A DNA stretch of 11,689 nucleotides, taken from positions 1 through 11,689 of the forward strand of contig CANDEH010000079.1 of the NCBI GenBank assembly GCA_947383645.1. The letters run 5' to 3'. This DNA is from an uncultured Clostridia bacterium (lineage in GTDB: Bacteria > Bacillota > Clostridia > Oscillospirales > Oscillospiraceae). Positions 1 to 6,236 of this stretch are shown here, piece after piece. The notes under the pieces are model-generated. The model was not told the DNA's origin, did no database searches, and was given only the letters and a program-made list of their open reading frames with translations. Each line of letters opens with the position of its first letter. The first letter of the stretch is position 1. The position numbers and the translations under genes were made by a program.

Positions 1-2789
1 AGGGCTATCCCCCCGCCATCTGCGAGCTGGGCCTCTGCTATGAGCTGGGCCACGGCGTGGAGATGGACAAGGGCCGGGCCACCGAGCTCTACCGGGAGGC
101 TGCCGACCAGGACTACGCCCCCGCTCAGTGCAATCTGGGCTTCTTCTACTACCGGGGCATCTACGTGGAGGAGAACGACGAGGAGGCCGCCAAGTGGTTC
201 GCCAAGGCGGCCATGCAGGGCTACCCCCGGGCCGAGGTGCTCATGGGGGAGTGCTTTGAGAACGGCTACGGCGTGGAGAAGGACGTGGACAAGGCCGTGG
301 AGCTCTACAGGGCCGCCCACGAGCAGGACTACGACGAGGGCACCTGCGCCCTGGGCGTCTGCTACGACCGGGGCACCGGCGTGGAGGAGGACCACGCGAA
401 GGCCGCCGCCCTCTTCGCCCGGGCGGCGGAGCAGGAGTACCCCCGGGCCCGGTATCTCCTGGGCCAGTGCTACGAGTTCGGTCACGGGGTGGAGAAGGAC
501 GAGGAGAAGGCGGTGGCCCTCTACCGCGCGGGGGCCGAGGAGGACGACTACCCCCCCTGCGTCTGCGCCCTGGGACTGTGCTATGAGATGGGCACCGTGG
601 TGGAGATGGACAAGGCGAAGGCCGTGGAGCTCTACCGGAAGGCCGCCGAGCGGGGCTACGTGCCCGCCCAGTGCAACCTGGGCTTCTGCTACTACCGGGG
701 CATCGGCATCCAGGAGGACGACGGCGAGGCTTTCCAGTGGTTTCAGAAGGCCGCCGACGAGGGCTACCCCCGGGCGCTGAACCTCTTAGGGGAGTGCTAC
801 GACTTTGGCTACGGCGTGGAGCAGGACATCGCCCGGGCGGTGGAGTTCTACCGCCAGTCCAGCGAGAAGGGCTACGCCCCCGGCACCTGCGCCCTGGGCC
901 TCTGCTACGAGCTGGGCCGGGGGGTGGAGATGGATAAGCCCCGGGCCGTGGAGCTCTACACCCAGGCCGCCGAGGACGGGGACGTCCGGGCCCAGTGCAA
1001 CCTGGGCTTCTGCTACTACCAGGGGGTAGGCGTGGAGGTGGACGACGCCCGGGCGGCGGAGTGGTTCCAGAAGGCCGCCGAGCGGGACTACCCCCGGGCC
1101 ATCTACTTCCTGGGCCAGTGCTACGAGTTTGGCTACGGCGTGGAGCAGAGCTTTGAGAGGGCCGTGGAGCTCTACGGCCGGGCCCGGGAGGAGGGCTATG
1201 CCCCCGGCACCTGCGCCCTGGGCCTCTGCTACGAGCTGGGCCACGGCGTGGAGGAGGACAAGGCCCGTGCCGTGGAGCTCTACCGGGAGGCCGCCGAGGC
1301 CGGGGAGGCTCGGGCCCAGTGCAATCTGGGCTACTGCTACTACCAGGGCATCGGCGTGGAGATGAGCGACGCCGACGCGGTGAAGTGGTTCCAGAAGGCC
1401 GCCGAGCAGGAGTTCCCCCGGGCCATGCAGCTTTTGGGCGAGTGCTACGAGAACGGCTACGGCGTGGAGGAGGACATCAACCGGGCGGTGGAGCTCTACC
1501 AGAAGGCCCACGAGGCCGGCCACGCCCCCGCCACCTGCTCCCTGGGCCTCTGCTACGAGGTGGGCAGCGGCGTGGTCCAGGACCGCTCCCGTGCCGTGGA
1601 GCTCTACCGCCAGGCGGCGGAGGCGGGCTACCCCCGGGCCATGTGCAACCTGGGCTACTGCTACTACCAGGGCATCGGCATCGAGGAGGACAACGACCAG
1701 GCTTTTCAGTGGTTCCAGAAGGCCGCCCGGGAGGGCTACATCCGGGCCATCCACATGCTGGGCGAGTGCTATGAGAACGGCTACGGCGTGGAGCAGAGCC
1801 AGGAGCGGGCGGTGGACTGCTACCGCCAGGCCCACGAGCAGGGCTACCCCCCCTCCACCTGCGCCCTGGGCGTGTGCTACGAGTTCGGCGACGGGGTGGA
1901 GATGAGCAAGGAGCAGGCGGTGATGCTCTACCGCCAGGCCGCCGAGCGGGGCAACGCCACCGCCCAGTGCAACCTGGGCTACTGCTACTACCGGGGCATC
2001 GGCGTGGAGGAGGACGACGCCCAGGCCTTTGCATGGTTCACCAAAGCCTCCGAGCGGGGCAGCTCCCGGGCCATCCACCTGATGGGCGAATGCTACGACA
2101 ACGGCTACGGCGTGGAGCAGGACGAGGCCAAGGCCGCGGACTGCTACCAGCGGGCCGCCCAGCGGGGCTACGTCCCCGCCCTCTGCTCCCTGGGCCTCTG
2201 CTACGAGCTGGGCACCGGCGTCGGCGAGGACAAGGAGAAGGCCGCGGACCTCTACCGCCAGGCGGCGGAGCGGGGCCACGCCCGGGCCCAGTGCAACCTG
2301 GGGTTCTTCTACTACCACGGCATCGCCGTGGAGGAGGACGACGAGGAGGCCTTCCAGTGGTTTAAGAAGGCGGCGGATCAGAACTACCCCCGGGCCCTGT
2401 TCTTCCTGGGCGAGTGCTATGAGAACGGCTACGGCGTAGAGAAGGACGAGAAGAAGGCTGTGGAGCTCTACAACAGGGCCCACCAGGGGGGACACAGCGA
2501 CGGCACCTGCTCCCTGGGCCTCTGCTACGAGGAGGCCATCGGCGTCCGGAAGGATGTGAAGATGGCTCTCTCCCTCTACATGAAGGCCGCCGACAAGGGC
2601 AACGCCCGGGCCATGTACCACCTGGCCCGCTGCTATGAGCAGGGCATCGGCGTCAAGCGGGATCCGGACCGGGCTCTGGAGCTGTACACGCGCTCGGCGG
2701 ATAAGGGCTATAAGAAGTCCAGGGAGGCCCTGGAGCGGCTGAAAGGCGGCGGAGGCGACAAGCCCAAGCGGCGGAGATGGCTCAAGTAG
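1..2789 (+). CDS. Sel1-like repeat (SLR/TPR-like) protein, 5'-truncated by the window
   Basis: The frame is open from base 3 with Sel1 repeat sequence already in progress, so the true start is upstream. The GTG at 57 lies inside a repeat and is not a credible start. About 25 tandem 36-residue units are visible, with the Sel1 hallmarks LGxCY, GxGVExD, A-x-x-WF/LY and AAxxGY. Sel1 repeats form paired-helix solenoids that scaffold protein-protein contacts; the partner here is unknown. Units come in three types: A (QCNLGxCYY...WFQKAA), B (LLGECYENGYGV...) and C (TCALGLCYELG...VELYRQAA). The protein ends in a last divergent unit and a basic tail, KPKRRRWLK. No membrane segment or enzyme domain is visible; any signal peptide would be outside the window. 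The gene ends 62 bp from a convergent kinase-like gene. The family call is firm and the function is unknown. Confidence 0.93.
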   Translation, partial: GYPPAICELGLCYELGHGVEMDKGRATELYREAADQDYAPAQCNLGFFYYRGIYVEENDEEAAKWFAKAAMQGYPRAEVLMGECFENGYGVEKDVDKAVELYRAAHEQDYDEGTCALGVCYDRGTGVEEDHAKAAALFARAAEQEYPRARYLLGQCYEFGHGVEKDEEKAVALYRAGAEEDDYPPCVCALGLCYEMGTVVEMDKAKAVELYRKAAERGYVPAQCNLGFCYYRGIGIQEDDGEAFQWFQKAADEGYPRALNLLGECYDFGYGVEQDIARAVEFYRQSSEKGYAPGTCALGLCYELGRGVEMDKPRAVELYTQAAEDGDVRAQCNLGFCYYQGVGVEVDDARAAEWFQKAAERDYPRAIYFLGQCYEFGYGVEQSFERAVELYGRAREEGYAPGTCALGLCYELGHGVEEDKARAVELYREAAEAGEARAQCNLGYCYYQGIGVEMSDADAVKWFQKAAEQEFPRAMQLLGECYENGYGVEEDINRAVELYQKAHEAGHAPATCSLGLCYEVGSGVVQDRSRAVELYRQAAEAGYPRAMCNLGYCYYQGIGIEEDNDQAFQWFQKAAREGYIRAIHMLGECYENGYGVEQSQERAVDCYRQAHEQGYPPSTCALGVCYEFGDGVEMSKEQAVMLYRQAAERGNATAQCNLGYCYYRGIGVEEDDAQAFAWFTKASERGSSRAIHLMGECYDNGYGVEQDEAKAADCYQRAAQRGYVPALCSLGLCYELGTGVGEDKEKAADLYRQAAERGHARAQCNLGFFYYHGIAVEEDDEEAFQWFKKAADQNYPRALFFLGECYENGYGVEKDEKKAVELYNRAHQGGHSDGTCSLGLCYEEAIGVRKDVKMALSLYMKAADKGNARAMYHLARCYEQGIGVKRDPDRALELYTRSADKGYKKSREALERLKGGGGDKPKRRRWLK
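666..2609 (+). repeat. Six head-to-tail 324-bp (108-aa) higher-order Sel1 repeats
   Basis: Each period codes one A, one B and one C unit of 36 residues. The codon before CNLG/CNLGY in the A unit falls at 669, 993, 1317, 1641, 1965 and 2289, exactly 324 bp apart. An earlier, shorter block (A at 123, B at 231, hybrid C/A at 339, a 37-residue B at 447, C at 558) and a partial C at the window edge precede it. A single divergent unit at 2610 closes the array. Nucleotide identity between periods is high in the helix motifs (for example GTGGAGCTCTAC recurs), as expected from tandem duplication within the gene. Confidence 0.9.
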
Positions 2790-2822
2790 GCGCAGAACGC
2801 CTGTACACGCACAAATCAATAA

Positions 2823-2867
2823 AAAATATATGGACTAAACGGTGTTACCGTTCAGTCCATATATTTT
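2823..2867. terminator. Bidirectional terminator between the Sel1 and kinase-like genes
   Basis: Arms 2823-2843 and 2847-2867 pair over 21 positions with one A/C mismatch and a 3-base loop (GTT). Read on the minus strand the hairpin is followed by a T-run (TTTTTTATT); on the plus strand it ends in TTTT. It therefore suits both convergent genes. Its right arm contains the last codons and the TGA stop (2852-2854) of the minus-strand gene. Confidence 0.8.
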
Positions 2868-3682
2868 ACGCAAAACGCCTCTGACGGCACCGCGTCGCAC
2901 AGCTCCAGCAGCGTGGGATTCAGCCCGCCGTGGTACTGAAACTGAATATCACTGAGATGGGCGATGATGCTCCGCCGGTTGGGGAAGCGGGCGGTTACCG
3001 CCGTGCCCTCCCCCGGGGCGGAGGCGGCGAAGATCTCCCCCTCGTGGCCCGCCATGATCCGGTGACAGATGGGCAGCCCCAGACCCAGGCCGTGGACCGG
3101 CGGGTCCATACGGCCCGTGTGGCGGTAGCGGTCGAACAGCGTGGGCAGCAGCTCCTCCGAAATGCCGCAGCCCGTGTCCGCGACCGTGAGCTCCACCCAC
3201 TCCCCCGCCTCCTGTACGCGCACCAGAATGCTCCCCCCTCTGGGGGTAAACTTCATGGCGTTGGACAGCAGGTTCAGCAGCAGGCGCTCCACGCCCCCGG
3301 CGTTGACGGCGATAATGTGCTCGTCCTTGTCGCTCTCAAAGCGCAGGGAGATCCCCTGCATCTGGGCCAGCCCCTCCGTGCACTGGCACACCGCCCGGCA
3401 CAGCGAGACAAAATCGTCGTTGCGCAGGGGGAGGGGGCGCTCGCTGGCGAGCTCCGCCGCCGCCGTCATGTTGTTGACAATCCGCAGCATCTTGTAGTAG
3501 CTCTGGTAGAGCAGCGCCGCATGGGCGTCCAGACGCGGGTCGGCGTCCCGGGCCTCCGGCGGAATGATCTGGCTCAGAACGCTGCTCATGCTGCCAAGCG
3601 CCATCCGCAGCTGCGCCGCCGCGTCGGAGAGCAGCTGCTCATGGATGGGTTCATTTTGACGCTCCGGTTCGATATCGATCAC
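2852..3682 (-). CDS. Orphan cytosolic histidine-kinase-like ATPase lacking the phospho-acceptor His
   Basis: A 276-residue soluble protein with no membrane segment. The C-terminal half is a clear HATPase_c domain: N-box NLLSNAMKF (Asn141), G1 box DTGCGIS (169-175), F-box LFDRYR, G2 box GLGLGL (198-203) and a final GEGTAVTARFP strand. The N-terminal helix AAQLRMAL aligns with the H-box SHELRTPL, but alanine 23 stands where histidine should be. It may be a pseudo-kinase, a phosphatase/adaptor, or a kinase using another residue. About 40 residues follow the ATPase domain. Start: GTG at 3682 has GGAG ten bases upstream; an in-frame ATG at 3778 would add 32 basic, family-unlike residues and has no ribosome site. 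No response regulator gene is adjacent. The fold is sure; activity is not. Confidence 0.85.
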   Translation of the reverse strand: MIDIEPERQNEPIHEQLLSDAAAQLRMALGSMSSVLSQIIPPEARDADPRLDAHAALLYQSYYKMLRIVNNMTAAAELASERPLPLRNDDFVSLCRAVCQCTEGLAQMQGISLRFESDKDEHIIAVNAGGVERLLLNLLSNAMKFTPRGGSILVRVQEAGEWVELTVADTGCGISEELLPTLFDRYRHTGRMDPPVHGLGLGLPICHRIMAGHEGEIFAASAPGEGTAVTARFPNRRSIIAHLSDIQFQYHGGLNPTLLELCDAVPSEAFCVKYMD

Positions 3683-3805
3683 CCCCCGTCTTCTCCGTGG
3701 AAGCAGATACTTTGCGCTCCCGCTCCGGACATGTTGGCAGAAGTCCGACCGCGCTCCGCAAAGTGCTATTAATTGCATAAAAGCACAACGAAATGTATGA
3801 TTTAT

Positions 3806-3878
3806 GCAGGGAAAAGGCCCACAAGCAGGGCTCTTTCGGCACTTTTTCCTGCCGGCAGCGGCGCTCTGACCGGCCGCT
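3806..3878 (-). other. Inverted-repeat cluster in the 3683-4016 intergenic stretch
   Basis: Arms 3806-3816 and 3842-3852 pair at 10 of 11 positions, enclosing a GCCC/GGGC hairpin (3817-3820 with 3828-3831). A second stem AGCGGC/GCCGCT pairs 3857-3862 with 3873-3878. If transcribed leftward they lie in the leader of the kinase-like gene. I recognise no known riboswitch class. Beyond these and the promoters, nothing coding is evident in the stretch. Confidence 0.35.
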
Positions 3879-3949
3879 CTCTCTATTCTATGCCGCTTTT
3901 CCCTGTCTGCGGTGCGGTAAATTGCACCTTTTATACAGAGGACGTGAAT

Positions 3950-3978
3950 AGTATAGCAAAAATTTGTAGAAAATACAA
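3950..3978 (-). promoter_or_regulatory. Candidate promoter for the kinase-like gene
   Basis: On the minus strand there is TTGTAT (3978-3973), a 17-base spacer, then TATACT (3955-3950). This would start a transcript near 3943 with a leader of about 260 bases that contains the fold described at 3806-3878. It is a pattern match only, in AT-rich DNA shared with the gap upstream region. Confidence 0.35.
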
Positions 3979-4016
3979 GAATTTTTAGAATTTATGTAAG
4001 AACCGCCGAAATAATC

Positions 4017-4045
4017 TTTTCAATTCAAAAACTTCGGTGTATAAT
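4017..4045 (+). promoter_or_regulatory. gap promoter
   Basis: A perfect TATAAT at 4040-4045 is preceded by a 17-base spacer and TTTTCA at 4017-4022 (4 of 6 to consensus) within a long AT-rich tract. Transcription would begin near 4052, giving a leader of about 70 bases before the gap start codon. Confidence 0.65.
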
Positions 4046-4073
4046 GTCTACAGAATCCTACGACGGGATGAAC

Positions 4074-4102
4074 GGGGCGCTCCGGCCCGAGCCGGCGACC
4101 CC
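4074..4102 (+). other. Hairpin in the gap mRNA leader
   Basis: CCGGC (4082-4086) pairs with GCCGG (4091-4095) around a CCGA loop. An outer GGGGCG (4074-4079) pairs with CG (4096-4097) and CCCC (4099-4102) with one bulged A. It sits just upstream of the ribosome site (AGGAG, 4111-4115). It could stabilise a highly expressed mRNA; there is no T-run, so it is not a terminator. Confidence 0.45.
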
Positions 4103-4123
4103 AACATGAGAGGAGTTTTTTGT

Positions 4124-5134
4124 ATGAGCATCAAAGTCGGTATCAATGGATTTGGCCGTATCGGCCGCATGGTTTTCCGCGCCAGCATCAACCACCCGGA
4201 GATCGAGATCGTGGGCATCAACGACCTGTGCCCCGCCGACTACCTGGCCTATATGCTGAAGTACGACACCATGCACGGCACCTTCACCGGCACCGTGGGC
4301 CACACTGAGAACGCCATCATCGTCAACGGCCGCGAGATCCCCATCTTTGCCGAGCGCAACCCCGCCGACCTGCCCTGGGGCAAGATCGGTGCTGAGTACG
4401 TGGTGGAGTCCACCGGCCTGTTCCTGACCAAGGAGAAGGCCCAGGGTCATCTGGACGCCGGCGCCAAGAAGGTGGTCATGTCCGCGCCCTCCAAGGACGA
4501 CACCCCCATGTTCGTCTGCGGCGTGAACCTCGACAAGTACACCTCCGACATGAACTTCGTCTCCAACGCCTCCTGCACCACCAACTGCCTGGCCCCCATT
4601 GCCAAGGTCCTCAATGACAACTGGGGCATCAAGGACGGCCTGATGACCACCGTGCACTCCGTCACCGCCACCCAGAAGACCGTGGACGGCCCCTCCCTGA
4701 AGGACTGGCGCGGCGGCCGCGCTGCCACCGGCAACATCATCCCCTCCTCCACCGGCGCCGCCAAGGCCGTGGGCAAGGTCATCCCCTCCCTCAACGGCAA
4801 GCTCACCGGCATGTCCATGCGCGTGCCCACCCTGGACGTCAGCGTGGTGGATCTGACCGTGAACCTGGAGAAGCCCGCCAAGTACGAGGAGATCTGCGCG
4901 GCCATGAAGAAGGCCAGCGAGGGTGAGCTCAAGGGCATTCTGGGCTACACCGACGAGGCCGTGGTGTCCAGCGACTTCCTGGGCGACACCCGCACCTCCA
5001 TCTTCGACGCCGACGCCGGCATCGCCCTGACCGACACCTTCGTGAAGGTCGTCAGCTGGTACGACAACGAGATCGGCTACTCCAACAAGGTGCTGGAGCT
5101 CATCAAGCACATGTACAGCGTGGACCACAAATAA
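4124..5134 (+). CDS. gap: Glyceraldehyde-3-phosphate dehydrogenase, NAD-dependent, type I
   Basis: A 336-residue cytosolic glycolytic enzyme that oxidises and phosphorylates glyceraldehyde-3-phosphate to 1,3-bisphosphoglycerate with NAD. Visible are the Rossmann NAD motif INGFGRIGR (7-15), Asp34 after the second strand (NAD preference), the catalytic SNASCTTNC with Cys151, catalytic His178 in TVHSVTATQ, the phosphate-site stretch RAATGNIIPSSTGAAKAV, and the C-terminal SWYDNEIGYSNKV. The length is normal for the family. The ATG at 4124 is chosen because AGGAG sits eight bases upstream and the protein then begins MSIKVGINGFG as in other GAPDHs; the frame remains open further upstream but that part is leader. 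The gene is monocistronic here (own promoter, strong terminator), not clustered with pgk/tpi. Confidence 0.98.
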   Translation: MSIKVGINGFGRIGRMVFRASINHPEIEIVGINDLCPADYLAYMLKYDTMHGTFTGTVGHTENAIIVNGREIPIFAERNPADLPWGKIGAEYVVESTGLFLTKEKAQGHLDAGAKKVVMSAPSKDDTPMFVCGVNLDKYTSDMNFVSNASCTTNCLAPIAKVLNDNWGIKDGLMTTVHSVTATQKTVDGPSLKDWRGGRAATGNIIPSSTGAAKAVGKVIPSLNGKLTGMSMRVPTLDVSVVDLTVNLEKPAKYEEICAAMKKASEGELKGILGYTDEAVVSSDFLGDTRTSIFDADAGIALTDTFVKVVSWYDNEIGYSNKVLELIKHMYSVDHK

Positions 5135-5141
5135 AAAAATC

Positions 5142-5179
5142 AAAAAAGAGAGGACCGCCGCGGCGGTCCTCTCTTTTTT
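5142..5179 (+). terminator. Intrinsic terminator of gap
   Basis: A perfect 38-base palindrome (arms 5142-5160 and 5161-5179) has a GC-rich core GGACCGCC/GGCGGTCC, an A-run on the left and TTTTTT on the right. It lies 7 bases after the gap stop. The symmetry would also let it stop leftward transcripts. Confidence 0.9.
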
Positions 5180-5183
5180 GAGG

Positions 5184-5360
5184 GGATTCGCTGCGCTACG
5201 CGCACTCGCTGCCGCTCGCACACTTCGCTCCGCGCAGAGTGTTTTTTCCGAGGACGCGGTCCCCGGAAAAAACCGATTTTACTCTTTTTCGCCCTCTGCG
5301 GAGGGCGAAACTCTGCGAGGCTTTTGCGCCGCTTAGCGGCGCTTTTTTTGTCAGCTGACA
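5184..5360. other. Multi-hairpin intergenic element between gap and the XRE gene
   Basis: No gene is evident in 5184-5409. The stretch holds a TCGCT/CGCTC-rich low-complexity segment (5188-5236), a hairpin with arms TTTTTTCCG(a)GGAC and GTCC(c)CGGAAAAAA (5242-5255 with 5259-5272), and a hairpin TTCGCCCTC/GAGGGCGAA (5288-5296 with 5301-5309). CGCAGAGT (5233-5240) can pair with ACTCTGCG (5310-5317) and so enclose both. A terminator-like hairpin (5326-5349) and the palindrome TGTCAGCTGACA (5349-5360) follow. It may be a dispersed intergenic repeat or a structured RNA; sequence alone does not decide. Confidence 0.5.
5326..5349 (+). terminator. Intrinsic terminator at the end of the multi-hairpin element
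   Basis: GCGCCGC (5326-5332), a TTA loop and GCGGCGC (5336-5342) are followed directly by seven Ts. It has textbook shape although gap is already terminated upstream. This suggests either a backup or the end of a separate small transcript. Confidence 0.7.
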
Positions 5361-5409
5361 GCTTTATAATATCACATAGTATAATCGAAATTTGTAGAAA
5401 TATAGTTCA

Positions 5410-5437
5410 TTGAAATTTTTATATACAAATATATAAT
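5410..5437 (+). promoter_or_regulatory. Promoter of the XRE regulator gene
   Basis: TTGAAA (5410-5415), a 16-base spacer and TATAAT (5432-5437) give a good vegetative promoter, with initiation near 5444. ATCGAAAT (5384-5391) upstream and ATTTCGAT (5451-5458) downstream form an inverted pair flanking it. That pair is a possible autoregulatory operator (inference). Confidence 0.55.
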
Positions 5438-5488
5438 ATTCCTGTTTTCTATTTCGATTTTGTAGATACTGGCCCAGAGGTGAAATAC

Positions 5489-5827
5489 ATGTCCTATGCG
5501 GCCAGAATGAAGGAATGGATCACGGACCACGACCTCCGGCAGAAGACCTTGGCAAAGGAGTTTCATATTACAGAGGCGGTGCTCAGCCATTACATGACGG
5601 GGCGGAGTGATGTCTCTGTCGATGTTCTTGTAAAGTTCGCCAGATATGCGGGCCTCAGCATGGACTATCTGGTGGGGCTCACGGATGAGCCTCTGCCGGC
5701 TATGCAGCTTACTGCGTCGGAGCGCCAGTTTGTGGAGAAGCTTCGTACATTATCCTATGACCAGAAGGAGCTGATCGCCAAAACCATCGCCCTGATGCAG
5801 GAGCAGAACCAGCGGAGACAGTCGTAG
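5489..5827 (+). CDS. XRE-family helix-turn-helix regulator, small
   Basis: A 112-residue protein. Residues 5-68 form a Cro/C1-type HTH: RMKEWITDHDLRQKTLAKEF, the turn HITEAVLSHYMTGR, then VDVLVKFARYAGLSMDYLVGLTDE, the usual XRE ending. The C-terminal third (SERQFVEKLRTLSYDQKELIAKTIALMQEQ) is predicted helical and may dimerise. Start: ATG 5489 has AGAGG eight bases upstream; the in-frame GTG at 5480 overlaps that ribosome site and is less likely. It stands alone with its own promoter and terminator. Phage repressors and toxin-antitoxin regulators share this fold, but no toxin or phage gene is adjacent. The target is unknown. Confidence 0.9.
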   Translation: MSYAARMKEWITDHDLRQKTLAKEFHITEAVLSHYMTGRSDVSVDVLVKFARYAGLSMDYLVGLTDEPLPAMQLTASERQFVEKLRTLSYDQKELIAKTIALMQEQNQRRQS

Positions 5828-5842
5828 GATCCTTCCATGAAA

Positions 5843-5879
5843 AGCAAAGCGCCCTCTCGCCGTGGGAGGGCGCTTTGCT
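5843..5879 (+). terminator. Hairpin terminator after the XRE gene
   Basis: Fourteen-base arms (5843-5856 and 5866-5879; core GCGCCCTC/GAGGGCGC) enclose a 9-base loop, 15 bases after the stop. The T-run is poor on the plus strand (GCGGTTTG), so efficiency may be moderate. A smaller CGGGCA/TGCCCG stem follows at 5908-5926. Confidence 0.6.
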
Positions 5880-5948
5880 GCGGTTTGATGGCGTGGGCGG
5901 ATATGACCGGGCATTTGGTCTGCCCGCCGCCGCAGGGGGGTGTCTATG

Positions 5949-5989
5949 GTGACATGGTCACAGTTTTCCCACCGCCGGTGTGGTATGCT
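5949..5989 (+). promoter_or_regulatory. Promoter and candidate operator of the ferredoxin operon
   Basis: TGGTATGCT (5981-5989) is an extended -10 element (TGn plus TATGCT) with no good -35 hexamer, the pattern of an activator-dependent promoter. A perfect dyad GTGAC-ATG-GTCAC (5949-5961) is centred about 41 bases upstream of the expected start. That is the usual place for a Crp/Fnr-type activator. The half-site spacing (GTGA-N5-TCAC) is one base shorter than the classical N6, so assignment to the nearby regulator is inference. Confidence 0.4.
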
Positions 5990-6023
5990 CTGTTCATATC
6001 AACCCCAAGGAGGTCTTGTGGTA

Positions 6024-6236
6024 ATGAAAACTGCGGTACGAAAAAAGCGGCGGGCCCGGGTGGATGGGGGCAGCTGTGTGGCCTGCGGCTGCTGTGTGAA
6101 GGTCTGTCCGCTGTCCGCCATCCAGATAGTCAAGGGGATCGTCGCCCGGGTGGATGCGGAGAAGTGCGTGGGCTGCTGCAAGTGCGCCAGGGAGTGCCCC
6201 GCCAGCGTGATTACTATTGAGGAGGTGACGGCGTGA
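6024..6236 (+). CDS. 2[4Fe-4S] ferredoxin-like protein
   Basis: A 70-residue small electron carrier with two complete clusters: CVACGCCVKVCP (18-29) and CVGCCKCARECP further on, each with C-x2-C-x2-C-x3-C-P spacing. The N-terminus is basic (MKTAVRKKRRARV), which could favour contact with the membrane or an acidic partner. ATG 6024 is ten bases from AAGGAGG (6007-6013); an in-frame GTG at 6018 is only four bases away, so either could be used. Its stop overlaps the start of the next gene (GTGA), which implies translational coupling to the NapH-like membrane protein. Likely role: passing electrons to or from that protein. The redox partner is not identifiable. Confidence 0.9.
   Translation: MKTAVRKKRRARVDGGSCVACGCCVKVCPLSAIQIVKGIVARVDAEKCVGCCKCARECPASVITIEEVTA

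Noticed and set aside
3..2789. CRISPR-like or satellite interpretation of the 324-bp repeats
   Set aside because: The repeats are in-frame coding Sel1 units with no spacers and with codon-level divergence.
786..2819. 677-codon open frame antisense to the Sel1 gene
   Set aside because: Its sequence (repeated HAVAVLVALAQ-like, VELHGPG-like) is the mirror of the periodic GC-rich Sel1 coding sequence. It has no ribosome site or family resemblance and runs past the shared terminator.
4058..5221. 387-codon open frame antisense to gap
   Set aside because: It is a low-complexity Gly/His/Val-rich translation created by the strong codon bias of gap, and it crosses the gap terminator.
5489..5827. Toxin-antitoxin or prophage repressor module around the XRE gene
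   Set aside because: There is no adjacent toxin, integrase or phage gene. The neighbours are gap and a redox operon, and the gene is monocistronic.
5837..6220. 127-codon frame overlapping the ferredoxin gene in another phase
   Set aside because: It runs through the XRE terminator hairpin and the ferredoxin in the wrong frame, with no family match.
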